This document shows positions 1-10,612 of a stretch of DNA of 64,000 nt, in pieces. The notes under the pieces are model-generated. The model was not told where the DNA came from. It saw only the letters and a list, made by a program, of their open reading frames with translations, and ran no database searches. Source of the DNA: Dactylis glomerata (Eukaryota > Streptophyta > Magnoliopsida > Poales > Poaceae); the NCBI GenBank assembly GCA_007115705.1, contig QXEO01002100.1, positions 806,001 through 870,000 of the forward strand, given 5' to 3'. Made by a program: the position numbers and the translations under genes. Every line of letters starts with the position of its first letter. The stretch's first letter is position 1.

Positions 1-1458
1 AGATGTGCATCTTTGCATTCCCAACCACTTTTGCAACTAGTGTTTTTCCAGTTTCCACATAAAAAATGCATTTTCCATTTTCCGGGTGCCTGGAGGGGTC
101 GAAACAGGTGCTTTTTTGTGAAGTGGCCACCAAGGGCAGTGTGCAGAACATCACCACTCTATTTTTCATGGGTGGGGGACCTGCCAGGGGTGCCACATCT
201 AGGAGGCTAGGAATTATCTCGGCATGCTGGCATATAATGAATTATTTTTGCCCTAAATCCTTTTTAATCCAATTTTGCACTGGGGCTACAAGAAATGCAC
301 ACCAGAAAAATTGGGAAAAAATACAGGGAGGTCCCCTGGGGGTGTGGGACCCTAGAACCAAGACCAAACCATGGTTCCCACCCCACCTGGCAGACATCGA
401 TGGCACCGCCGAGTCTGACCTAGATCTCGGAGGGGGGCCTGGGGAATTCAGAAAAAATCAAAAAAATGGAAAAGCACTGCATGGATTCATGGTGAGTGAT
501 GCATCACCTAGGAAAAATAGCAAACATGCCATCCCAAGGGTTCATATGTGGACTCTCTCACAGAGAGGTGCTTCCAGGCAGGAGTTCTCATGGTCTTCCT
601 TGGCAGATGACCATGGTTTGTGCAAGTTCCACAGCAAACTTTGGAACCATGGTTCCATTTTTTGTGGAGATGTGCATCTTTGCATTCCCAACCACTTTTG
701 CAACTAGTGTTTTTCCAGTTTCCACATAAAAAATGCATTTCCCATTTTCCGGGTGCCCGCAGTGGTCGAAACAGGTGCTTTTTTGTGAAGTGGCCACCAA
801 GGGCAGTGTGCAAAACATCACCACTCTATTTTTCATGGGTGGGGGACCTGCCAGGGGTGCCACATCCAGGAGGCTAGGAATTATCTCGGCCTGCTGGCAT
901 ATAATGAATTATTTTTGCCCTAAATCCTTTTTAATCCAATTTTGCACTGGGGCTACAAGAAATGCACACCAGAAAAATTGGGGAAAAATACAGGGAGGTC
1001 CCCTAGGGGTGTGGGACCCTAGAACCAACACCAAACCATGGTTCGCACCCCACCTAGCAGACATCGATGGCACCGCCGAGTCTGACCTAGATCTCGGAGG
1101 GGGGCCTGGGGAATTCAGAAAAAATCAAAAAAAATGGAAAAGCACTGCATGGAGACATGGTGAGTGATGCATCACCTAGGAAAAATAGCAAACATGCCAT
1201 CCCAAGGGTTCACATGTGGACTCTCTCACAGAGAGGTGCTTCCAGGTAGGAGTTCTCTTGGTCTTCCTTGGCAGATGACCATGGTTTGTGCAAGTTCCAC
1301 AGCAAACTTTGGAACCATGGTCCCATTTTTGGTGGAGATGTGCATCTTTGCATTCCCAACCACTTTTGCAACTAGTGTTTTTCCAGTTTCCACATAAAAA
1401 ATGCAACTAGTGTTTTTCCAGTTCACATGTGGACTCTCTCACAGACAGGTGCTTCCAG
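1..1458. repeat. Tandem repeat, unit about 667 bp, about 2.2 copies
   Basis: The segment starting at base 1 recurs at about 668 and again at about 1336 (offsets 667 and 668 bp), with scattered substitutions only. The third copy is broken: after about 65 bases it jumps to the part of the unit with the CTCTCACAGA motif, and similarity stops near 1458. Long open frames cross the repeat (66-707, 733-1167) but they are in step with the repeat and look accidental. Units contain several CCATGG-centred inverted repeats, including GGAACCATGGTTCC at 643-656. I do not recognise the family. It could be the internal array of a larger DNA transposon or a local satellite. The left end of the array is outside the window. 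Confidence 0.9.
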
Positions 1459-1560
1459 ACATTGCATGACATGGTTTCATAACAGTTCATAACATAATAA
1501 ACACAAAGTACTTCAATGTGTTCAGTTCATTACATAATTTTATTGCGAAAGCACGACACA

Positions 1561-2505
1561 TCAGGGTTCAAGCTGGGCGCGTAGCTGCTCGTTTTCCTTC
1601 TCAAGAGACTCCACGAGTTGGCAGCTTGCGAGGTATTTCATTTTGGAATCCACGAGCTCCCTGAGTGCTTTCTCATTTTCAGCCAGTAGGTTCCTGCATG
1701 TGATCTCCAGGGTGACAGTACTGTTTGTTAGCTTTAAATTTCCCTCCAATAGATCTTTGATCCTGGCTATATTCTTATGTGCCGAGGCTATGGCTTCCTT
1801 GTGCAGTTCCGACCACTGTTGATTCTCCTCTACAAGCTGCTTGCGCTCACGCGCAAGGCACTTGGCAACTAAGAGGACTTTAGCCATATCCATTTCCTGG
1901 GCCAATTTTTTCTCCCTTTGTTTGGCTATCCGTTCATTAAGCCAGGACGCCATATCTGGGTTCAGCCCCACCTTCATTTCCTGTATAAAATAAAAATAGG
2001 GTTATTTCTACCAACGACACCAACTAAGTGGCAGTGGCGTCCTCCCAAAAACCCCATTACAGGTAAAGTACTCTACTCTCACCTAAGTCAGAATCGCAAG
2101 AACCCCAATGCATGTCAACACAATTAGAGAGTGCTTACCTCGCTGAGCCGGGGAAATGTGGGCATCGGGTTCTGGATCGCCGGCGCCATTTTTTGGGAGA
2201 GAGGCACACCCTGCAAAACCATCATGGCTCCGTCGGCTCTGGAACATTTTATTCCACGATACTGAGTTATAGAGGAGGAAGAAGAAGAAGAACAAAAAGA
2301 TGATGATGAAGAAGGAGAATTCGTCCCAGTACCCGGATGAGCCCTCACCTGATTCAAGTTTTCCCTTCTCCACCAGGGAGAGCCAAGATTGGGCCTCTAT
2401 GTGAGGGCTTTCTCTAATGGATGGAGCAAGTTCCTTCCGGCGGCGAGCTCTCTCCATTCGCTCCGCTTCCTGAGTCGTCAGGGGGCGGTTTCTCTTTCGA
2501 GGCAT
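1561..2505 (-). CDS. Coiled-coil protein gene, three exons, function unknown
   Basis: On the minus strand an ATG at 2505 opens a basic N-terminus (MPRKRNRPLTTQEAERMERA). A good donor (CAG/GTGAGG) follows at 2348, with an acceptor after a long pyrimidine tract ending at 2262, giving an 87-bp intron. The middle exon runs 2261-2139 to a strong donor (GAG/GTAAGC). The last exon starts at 1980 after ATACAG and runs to the stop at 1561. The last exon encodes about 138 residues of almost continuous heptad-like, Glu/Lys/Leu-rich coiled coil. The two strongest introns do not keep one frame into the coiled coil: either a weaker acceptor near 1955 is used or the gene has a 1-nt shift. No known domain was recognised. 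It lies beside, and points the same way as, the MULE transposase, so it could be a transposon-linked accessory gene or an unrelated plant gene. Confidence 0.55.
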
Positions 2506-2935
2506 GGCTAGACAGAGCGGATGGGGGGCCGGGCAGGAGGAAGGAGAAGGAAGTAGGTGAATGAATAATATGGCAAGATAGTCAAACAGCTTAGCCCGTG
2601 GTCCAACCACTGCTCTCTGTCTTCTAGCCTTCTCATGCAAGCTATATGCTCCGTAATTGAAAAAATAGAGCCCCCGCCCGGCACGCGGGTGGATACGTGG
2701 CACTGATTAACTGACGCTCACTGCCCCGTCCCATCGTGCCAGTGCCAGGGTCCTGGCTAGACACGAGAAGGCATGCCAGGACACGCCGAAAGATAAAATG
2801 CATTATACTATTTTATATATTAACTGAAAATGGAAGGGTCAAATATTACGCAAGATAAATTGCATTGAACAGAAAATGCTAGCTAATATGCAGGGCTTTT
2901 GCATTTTCTTCATAGATTACTAACTTAACCACTAG
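2506..2935. other. Spacer between two minus-strand gene models
   Basis: This 430-bp stretch is the upstream region of the coiled-coil gene and the downstream region of the next minus-strand frame. It has a GC-rich part near 2690-2760 and an AT-rich part near 2795-2940. I see no coding signal, repeat or transposon end. Confidence 0.5.
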
Positions 2936-3493
2936 CTAAACCCAGTACATGACGTCGTCGGAGTTGTCGGAGTCGACCTCCGTTGGGGCCTTGTCCTTGC
3001 CCTCTGCTTCATCCTCCATCGTGGTTGCCTTGCCCTTCCCCCTGCCCTGGGGTTCCAATGACCTGGTCATGGCCGTCTTCATGTCTCGTGCAAACTTTGT
3101 GGCGGCGGATCTTGGCTGCTTAGTGTTGACGCCGCCGTCCTCATCGTACAATTCAAGATTCATGAACGGCATGGGTTTGAGGGCGGTCTTGAACCGGCCT
3201 ACACTGCGAGGCCGGCTGGAGCCACTGCCAGACCTGCTCGATGTCGAAGAAGTAGGAGTTGGAGTAGATGCATTGCTGCTCGGTTCAAGCCACCATGGCC
3301 ATCTGATGCGGCGGCGGCTTGACCTGCCGCGCTGTGCACGACCGGGCGTGGAGTTCCCGCTGTGGTAGTACGTACCACCGCCGTGGCTGAAGCCTGGGGG
3401 GTGTGGCTGAGGCCTGGGGTGGAGCTTCCGCGTCGTGCGCGGGAGGTGTTGTAGCGGCCGGTGCGAGGCATCTGAACTACGGGGAGGGCTCGC
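2936..3493 (-). CDS. Pro/Ser/Gly-rich basic protein, C-terminal exon(s), unknown function
   Basis: A minus-strand frame stays open for about 185 codons from just below a TGA at 3494-3496 down to the stop at 2936. The first ATG in this frame is only at 3172, so the upstream part is probably a 3' exon; ATGAG at 3493-3497 is a possible acceptor. The predicted protein begins Pro/His/Arg-rich, has a Gly/Tyr patch and a run of Ser/Thr/Pro, and ends in a more ordered segment (VGRFKTALKPMPFMNLELYD) followed by a Lys-rich then Asp/Glu-rich tail ending DDVMYWV. I recognise no domain. The overlapping 168-codon frame at 3199-3705 is less convincing because it lacks this ordered C-terminus. Confidence 0.4.
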   Translation of the reverse strand, partial: ASPPRSSDASHRPLQHLPRTTRKLHPRPQPHPPGFSHGGGTYYHSGNSTPGRAQRGRSSRRRIRWPWWLEPSSNASTPTPTSSTSSRSGSGSSRPRSVGRFKTALKPMPFMNLELYDEDGGVNTKQPRSAATKFARDMKTAMTRSLEPQGRGKGKATTMEDEAEGKDKAPTEVDSDNSDDVMYWV

Positions 3494-3891
3494 TCATGTG
3501 AAGAACAGGAGGCGGAGGCTAGTGTTCGTGGTGTCTGCCCAGAGGGAAACGTATCTTTTTGATAGGGTAGCTGTCCATGGAAGCACATGCCCCCAGCGAC
3601 TGTGCATAGCTTCCACGCTTGTAAACAATACATTTTCTTAGTGTCCATGATGGCAATTTCATTGGTGGCATAGCTGCGTTGCACGATCCCACCTGTCATA
3701 CTCAAACGGTCATATTCTGGGGGGCGCGCCCCCTGGTATAACTGCCGGATGCAAGAGCAGCGTCATCACTCCGATTCTTCCTTCTTCCCATCTCCCCCTT
3801 GCACCTACGATTCTTTTCCGGGCTAGCTCACATCTGATGTTCTAGTTCCCCACCCAGTCCCTCTGTTGTGCTCTCCCTTGGGTGCAAGGCA

Positions 3892-4499
3892 ATGGTTCGC
3901 AGCTACTGTAGTTCTTCGCGGGCGGAATCAGGGATGGCTCGCCGACGCTCCCCTATCCCGTACCGGAGTAAGCCCTACGACTATTCGCCGAATAAAATCT
4001 GTGACTGTGGAGTAAAGATGCCGAGATGGATTGCGTGGACAGATGAAAATGCTGGGAGAAGATTCTACAACTGCGGCATCCGCGCGGTATTATTGTAAAC
4101 TAATCATGTTTGTTTGCCAGTTTAGTTATTTTAATTCTCACATCTTTCCTCTTCCTTTACTATGTTTTTTGGTAGGAAGGCAAGGGCCGAGGCTGTGAGA
4201 AGTATGAGTGGATGGATGACCCGCTACCAGTTTTCCAGAGAGAGCTTGTTCATGATCTTCGTGATGCTGTATGGGAGAAGATGGAGGAGAACCGTGCGCT
4301 GCTTGATGAAAACAAGGAGCTTTTGGACCAACTTCGGAAGCTCGAGCAGAGTGCTGGTGTGCATGCTCAGTTGCAGAAGCAAGCAGCCGAAATAGAGCAG
4401 ATCAAGGTTAGGGCAGAAGGTGGAAACAATCTGCTTTTCATATGGATATGTTCCATGGCATTTGCAGTTTATGTTGGCATTATGATGTCTAGCACCTGA
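3892..4499 (+). CDS. GRF-type zinc-finger protein with coiled coil and C-terminal membrane anchor
   Basis: Two exons are supported: 3892-4086 and 4176-4499, joined in frame through a GCG/GTATTA donor and a TTGGTAG acceptor, giving about 172 residues. Exon 1 carries CDCG, then W, then ENAGRRFYNC. Exon 2 begins with a GC then YEWMDD. Together this is the plant GRF zinc finger (C-x-C-G ... NxGRxFYxC ... C ... W), which binds zinc and in some proteins single-stranded nucleic acid. A Glu/Leu-rich coiled coil follows, then a hydrophobic segment (LLFIWICSMAFAVYVGIMM) before the stop, suggesting a tail anchor. A second in-frame ATG at 3934 is possible. The gene is intact and convergent with the MULE transposase that ends at 4814. 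GRF-finger proteins of this layout are abundant in grass genomes; the role here is not known. Confidence 0.8.
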
Positions 4500-7423
4500 A
4501 AAGCAGAAATGTAAGGACCCAAATATTGTGTAATGTGAAATGTTATCCTGTGCCATTTATTCTGCCTTTTCTGACTGTCCCTCTGAACAAAAACTCCAAT
4601 ATAAGAACATATGCATAATGTCAAACATGGCTTATTAAAAACGAGTACATAGTTTACAAATTCCATAACAAATACAGTTCGGACAGAATTTCGGGCAGGT
4701 CCAGGGCCCCTGTTTTACAATGCACACACAAACACACATGTTCTGAAAAAATAGTTTTTGGAATTTTGCTGTATTACAGAGACGGAGCACTCAGAAAAAA
4801 GACTGAATTAGTCTTACTCCCACCTAGCTTTCTTCTTCCTCTTTGGGGACAGTTTTCTCGCCTTCTTGTATGTTGGATCAGAAGGTTCTGGAATGTCCGG
4901 CCAATCTGAATCAGATCCCGTGTCATCATCACTCCACTCAACTTCCTCGTGAAGCACATAGACAGTATCAGCAGTCTTGCACCTTGTCTTGCGCTTCCTG
5001 ACAAATGTTAGAAAGCAGGTAAGCCCCAGCTAAGCATTGATATTACCTAATTATAAATAAAGATCATACATGCAAATACTTCATACCTAGGCTTTGGTCC
5101 ATTCAAAGGACACCCAGCTGCTCTATGTCCAATATATTTGCATTGCTTACATCTGTTTTTGCCTTTCTTGCTACCACTAAAAGGCATGCCCTGCTTCTCC
5201 ATGAAATTCTTAAACCTACTCATCCTAGGTCTTCCTTTGCCTCTTTTAACATTTGGCTGGCACAGCTTGAAAGGTAGTTAAACCACAGGCCACTGTGACT
5301 GGTCTGTGCAAGGAGGGACGGCACCTGCGTAGGTAGCTCGAAATCTAGCCAAAGAGAAGTACTCACTCACATATTGATCAAGGTGTGGCAGAGTTCTTTT
5401 GTGAACCAAGAAGATTAACGTGTGTGGGCATGGCTTCCCAGTATGCTGCCACTCTAAGCAGCTGCATTCTCTACTATCAATCTTCACGACATGCCTCAGG
5501 CCATTCTGGCTCAAATCTCTCACCTCACAGCTGTGGTCGTTAGACTCTCCAACTCTAAGGTAACCAAGACCTCGACTTCTCTAGTTTATTTGCTGAATAA
5601 CAGCGGGTAGAATGTGCCCTCTTAGTCTGTCCCCAATATCTCTTCTTACTTTTATCAGCCTCATCAACATACCTCGTATGGTGTCCATCAACATATGAAC
5701 TGGAAGGTCTTTTGAGTCTTTGACCCAGTTATTTATGGTTTCAGCAAGGTTGTTGTTTATGTAATCACACTTTATTGCGGGATTAAAAGCACTCCTCATC
5801 CATAAAAGGCTGTGATTCATTTCCAAGTATACGGCAAAATCAGAGTTCTCAGCATGTATCTTGTCCATAAAAAATTTGTAGCTCTCAGGCTTGTAGGCCC
5901 TAGCAGCAGTCCACATGTAGCGATATACAGTGCCTGAGTAGTGCCTGTACAGGTTCAGCATCAAATGAGCATGGCATTCTCTTTGTTCAGCATGTGGAAA
6001 TACTGTCTGAACTGCATTTGCCAATCCTTTGCATGCATCAGTGCTTATGGCCAGTGGTGAAACATCACCTATTGATCTATGCAGTTGCCTCATAAACTAC
6101 TCCCAGTTCGCTTCTGATTCCGACTGAAACAGGCCGAATGCCACCGGGAACATCCAGTTGTGCCCATCCAGTGCTGTCGCTGATGCTAGACAACCATTCC
6201 ATCTGCCAGTGAGGACAGTGGAGTCTATACTCAAATATGGCCTACAACCCTCCTTGAACCCTTGAATACAGGGCTCAAGGGCCATAAAAAATGGTTAAAA
6301 TATATGTTCCCCTCCTCCTCTTTCGTGTCAATCTCGACAACACTACTTTGAGACCTAGATTGTATTTCAGCCTTGAAGCTGTACAACAGACTGAAACTAT
6401 TTTCCCAGTCCCCGTATAGTGTTTGCAAAGCTCTCTCTTTACCTTTCCAAACTATGTGATACGGTAGCTCGACATTGTAACCAGTCATAAGCTTTACCTG
6501 AATTGCCTTGGCAGTCTCATTGGGCGTTTTCTTAAGAATGGCCAAAGCATGCTTCTCAACCCATTCTTGAGTTGCACAAGAAGATCTTAGTTTGCAGCCT
6601 GTTGGACACCTGTGTGCAGGTCCCATTTTGTTCACCTGCATCGGAACATTCATTTTATACATTAGTTGCTTCATAATAATTCATAAACTTGCTTCACATA
6701 TGAAAACCCGAACCCGTCAGTTAGAAATAGATATTTATGTGCGAGGAAAGCTTGTCAGTACCCTAACTGTTTCTCCACTAGGAAGTATCCTAACGGAGAT
6801 CTTCCATGGGCATTGATCCTTCACCCTCTCCCCATTGTAGTAGTCTAATCTGCACCTCGCCTCGTACCGTTTCCTTATGTTTCTAGTTCTGAAGACGTCA
6901 AACTCTCCGATGATACAATATTGCACAAATGCTTTCCTGAATTCTACCATGTTGGCGAAGTATGTGCCCACCATAATTACAGGTACCACTGGATCATATG
7001 TTTTTGCTAACTCGCTAGTGACCTCATCATCTACCGATATGGCAGCTTCCTCCATTAGTGATTCATCGATCACATCATCACCTGTTTCTTGTTCCAGCAC
7101 CTCTATTTCACTGTCCTCATCTTCCCCTATGTCCGAAACGGGAGGACCTTCATTGTCATCCTCTACATCATCATCACTAGGTTCATTAGCGATGCCAAGT
7201 ACATCACACATTGTTTTCTCTGCCATGGGTTCGTCGACGCCATCACCTCCCATGGGTTTGACATTGACAGTCTGCCAATCTACTTGCTGTGCTGAGAAAT
7301 TTTCTCCCACATCTGTCTCTACTAGTGATGGTGGTTCTGCCCATTGTTCAAAAAAATCTTCCTCCAATTGGAATTCCCATTGACAAGTATCATCGTTATC
7401 TGAGTCTGCTAACGTCCAGTCCT

Positions 7424-8030
7424 TCTTGGGGGTGGACTCCTTGTTAGTGTTTCCGGTGGGGGTGGACTCCTTGTTGGTATACTTCTTGGGGGTGATCTTC
7501 TTTGTGGTTGACTTCTTAGGGGTGTTCTCCTCGGTGGTCTTGTTTGTGGTTGACTTCTTGGGGGTGTTCTCCTCGGTGGTCTTCTTTGTGGTTGACTTCT
7601 TGGGGGTGTTCTCCTCGGTGGAATTCTTTGTGGTTGACTTCTTGGGGGTGTTCTCCTCGGTGGTCTTCTTTGTGGTTGACTTCTTGGGGGTCTTATCCTC
7701 GGTGGTCTTCTTTGTGGTTGACTTCTTGGGGGTGGTTTCCTCGGTGGTCTTCTCTGTGGTAGACTTCTTTGGGGTGTTCTCCTCGGTGGTATTCTTTGTG
7801 GTTGACATCTTGGGGGTCTTATCCTCGGTGGTCTTCTTTGTGGTTGACTTTTTAGGGGTGGTTTCCTCAGTGGTCTTCTTTGTGGTTGACTTTTTGGGGG
7901 TCGTTTCCTCGGTGGTCTTCTTTGTGGTTAAGGGGGTGTTCTCCTCGGTGGTCTTTTTTGTGGTTGACTGGGTGTTCTCCTCGGTGGTCGTCTTTCTGGT
8001 TGACTTCTTGCGGGTGTTCTCCCCCTCAGT
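7424..8030 (-). repeat. 42-bp minisatellite encoding a Thr/Lys/Glu-rich repeat
   Basis: About 13-14 units of a 42-bp sequence encode the 14-residue repeat TTKKTTEENTPKKS on the minus strand, inside the MULE transposase frame between its N-terminal domains and the DNA-binding domain. Some units are shortened, all by multiples of three, so the frame is kept. The opposite strand is also open over 301 codons (7426-8331) but that frame is a by-product of the repeat. Confidence 0.9.
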
Positions 8031-8257
8031 GGTCATCAACCACTCTGCCATAGACTGCGCGGAGGCATTCTTTCTGGGACAGGTCCTCTTGCATAGGAGC
8101 TTGTGGTTCCGCCTCAGACTATCTGTTGGACTAACCTTTGCAGTATTCTTTGGACTAAAATTTCAAGTACCAACCTTACTAGGGCTGATCCAATCCTTCA
8201 TGGAACTAGGAATGTTCCCGTTACCTTTTAAACCATCCCCCTCTGGATCAGCACGGG

Positions 8258-9062
8258 TGCCTACGCAACCGAGAAATAGTATATGGTTGCCCCCTCCATA
8301 TTTCTCCAATGCCGCATCTAAATTAGGTTGATTGTTAACGCCAATCTCAATGAAATCTTTGATTCTTCTATTCCACCACATATATTTTACTTTTTGGTGA
8401 GATCCCAGCAGCAAGTTCTCACTAAACTTTCCAATCAGTTCAGCTACTTGTATCCCCTTCTGGCGATCGACGTAGACATCAACATCGTGTTTTGGAACAA
8501 GAACATCTGAGCCATCATCCAGTTCTGCAGTGTAGGGGTCGAATGTGGCCACCATTTTCAAAAGAGGAGGAGGTTCAGCAGCAGCAGGTTTTTCAACACC
8601 AGCAAGAGGTTCAACACCTGGATGATGTTTAACAGGAGCAGGATTACCAATAGCAGCAGATTTACTGCTAGGATGTGTAGCAGCTTGAGCACCAGCAGCA
8701 GATTTTCTTTGATTACCAGCAGGAAATTTCTTGGATGCCCGGGCAACAACACCATCTCGTGTTCCACCAATAATTTTAGCATGCAAAATGTGGCCAGGAG
8801 AGTCTGCAAACCTTTCCAATTGATCTTCAATCTTTTCCATGTCCACAGGTGTAACAACCCCCCGCGGTGATACCCATTCGAATTCTGCAGTTTGTGCGGA
8901 GCCCATTAGAACAATTCCACGAACAAGTTCAACCATCCCAGATATAGACTTGAAGCTTCTTTCTGCAACGAGCAAGTTTACCTTGCAACCCTCCGCAGCT
9001 ACGGAGTTCCCATTGTCAAGCATACCAACGTACTCATGAATTTGTAGAGTGATGCTGTAATC
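8258..9062 (-). other. Two tandem copies of a roughly 98-residue domain in the transposase N-terminus
   Basis: Within the large exon two blocks, about 9062-8766 and 8555-8259, encode similar sequences. They share a V-x-L/V-x-V strand start, a helix with xELV/xELI, a GSxQ then W pair (GSAQTAEFEW against GSHQKVKYMWW) and a C-terminal LExF/LEKY-...-HILxxxxIG motif. They are separated by an Ala/Pro/Lys-rich linker. I do not recognise the domain; an N-terminal PB1-like or ubiquitin-fold module is known in some plant MULE transposases and is one possibility. The duplication is by eye and the fold is inference. Confidence 0.6.
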
Positions 9063-9246
9063 TTTGCAAATCCTACTCGACATAAGGTTGGGGAAATAAG
9101 AAATGCTTGTTAGTGTTTGACTAACAAACATCTCTCAACAAAATATATCTTGATTTCCTACATCCAGCTAGCAGATACCGATGAAGAATGGTTAAATACA
9201 TAAGAGAAGACAAGCTCACCTCCTCCGGCCGCTCAGGGTGAGACAT

Positions 9247-9984
9247 GATTCCTGAGTTGCGGGCCCTTCCATCCTCTGTGCTGCTCAGCTCATCTCCCGG
9301 CGATGGCGATCTATCTCTGCGCAACGGCTCGCTCCACATTCGGCATCACCGCGGGCCGTCGGGCGCGGGCACGCGAGCTTTAAGCAGCGCTATCTGTCTA
9401 TGTCGCCGCCGCCTCCGCCACCGTCCTAGGGTTCAGGCAAGGTTAAGGGTGGAGGAACGAACTAGATCTTGACCGTACACCGCTGCGTTCTGAACTCGGT
9501 TACATCAAATTGCCATGCAGATTGACACGCTGGAACTAACATGAAATGGAGAAATACTGACATGCGGGACCGTAGTGGGCCCAAAACAGGAGAAGTCACG
9601 ACAATATTTGGTTTGCCCTCGTTTCGTTCAGAATGGGCCCTCTGAGGAATTACCTACCCAACTTTTCAAATAGCGTCTATTACAAGCAACAAAGGCACCT
9701 GTGAGCCTGTGCCAAACAACTTGGTGACCGCAAACTGAATCGCCCGTCCATATTGTAGGGACTCTACATTGAAGCCAGCCGAGCTTTCCCCTAGCTTTCA
9801 CACGGTTTGGGCCATGCAAACGGGCCTCGGCCTGCCTGCCATAGCCGAGGGCACACAGCAACAGTTGGCCCGGGCTTTTCCGTGGCTTGACCCATCGAAG
9901 TCCAGCTGTAGGTTGCAACTTTTTTAATCGATACCAAAATATATTAATAGTAGCAAACAATACGCTGCAGAGATACATAAAATG
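9247..9984. other. Upstream region of the MULE gene; no other gene seen
   Basis: 9247-9480 is GC-rich and probably holds the 5' untranslated region and promoter of the minus-strand transposase gene. From 9480 to 9984 the DNA is of mixed composition with only short frames such as 9628-9978, which lacks any recognisable motif. I looked for a terminal inverted repeat matching the left side of the island and did not find one by eye. Confidence 0.4.
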
Positions 9985-10500
9985 TGTCCATCGATTACAA
10001 ATAAAATCTAAAAATAAATGATCTAAATTTTAATGTCTTCAAACTCTTCTTCTTTAATGATACAATTTTGTACTTTTCTGAAGTCAACCAAATGATGTCG
10101 CTCCATCCTGAAGCGCTTTAAATATGGCCCAAAATAGTTATGTTTTCTATTTATTTTTCTCTACAAAATTTAAAAATGTTTATTTTGAAAAGGTTCAAAT
10201 CTAAAAAAAATCAAATTTCAAAAAATGTTTAGACCTAAAACATGTTAAGATTTAAAAAATTCATGAAATCTGAAAAATGTTCAAATTTGAAGTTGTTTGG
10301 ATTTGAAAAAGTTTGAAATTGAATAATGTTAAAATTAAAAATATTCATATTTTTAAAAAAGTTTAAAATGAAAAAATATTTGTATTTTAGAAAGGTACAA
10401 ATTTTAAAAAATTCATATTTAAATCTAAAAAGAAACCCAAAAAAATAGAAAAATATAAAAACCAAAGAACAGGTGAAGAACTAGAGAAAAAGGAAAACCC
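9985..10500. repeat. AT-rich low-complexity stretch
   Basis: Very A/T-rich DNA built from imperfect repeats of AAAAATGTTCAAATTTGAA-like words in both orientations. The frame at 10235-10465 (Phe/Asn-only residues) reflects composition, not a gene. 10500-10612 continues without a recognisable feature up to the gypsy LTR. Confidence 0.6.
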
Positions 10501-10612
10501 AAGAGAACCAGAAGAATCCGACCGAAAGGTTCTAGAACCCTTGGACCCACTAGATCATGCCCAACTCGTTTCATCATAGCCACTTGACGAGGTTCTACCC
10601 CGGCAATGCCCA

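Larger units (their letters stand above)
4814..9246 (-). pseudogene. MULE (MuDR-type) transposase gene, decayed
   Basis: Reading down the minus strand: a first exon from ATG 9246 (MSHPERPEE) to a GTGAGC donor near 9219; a large exon to 6762 with a two-domain N-terminal extension, a Thr/Lys repeat, an acidic stretch and a MuDR DNA-binding domain (about 6990-6770); a 126-bp intron 6761-6636; then the DDE core, a SWIM finger (CSC...CPH, about 5466-5422), a CCHC knuckle (CKQCKYIGHRAAGC, about 5160-5110), an intron 5086-4998 and a last exon 4997-4814. Catalytic Asp at about 6225 and 6039 and Glu at about 5742 are kept. Breaks: TGA at 8163-8165, a 1-nt loss in a T run near 6287, TAG at 6097-6099 (in place of the usual Trp), TAG at 5581-5583 and TAA at 5278-5280. 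The protein would cut and rejoin transposon ends in the nucleus; this copy cannot make it whole. I could not find terminal inverted repeats. Confidence 0.85.

Noticed and set aside
66..707. 213-codon frame in the left tandem repeat
   Set aside because: It recurs in step with the repeat, changes length between copies and shows no protein feature.
7426..8331. 301-codon plus-strand frame rich in Val/Phe/Ser
   Set aside because: It is the opposite strand of the 42-bp minisatellite inside the transposase gene; repeats whose unit is a multiple of three keep several frames open.
9628..9978. 116-codon minus-strand frame
   Set aside because: No domain, no clear splice or promoter context, and biased only by moderate GC content.
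1458..9990. Terminal inverted repeats of the MULE
   Set aside because: I compared the flanks of the island by eye and found no convincing inverted match or 9-bp duplication; a computed self-alignment is needed.
10235..10465. Phe/Asn-rich frame
   Set aside because: Product of AT-rich low-complexity DNA.
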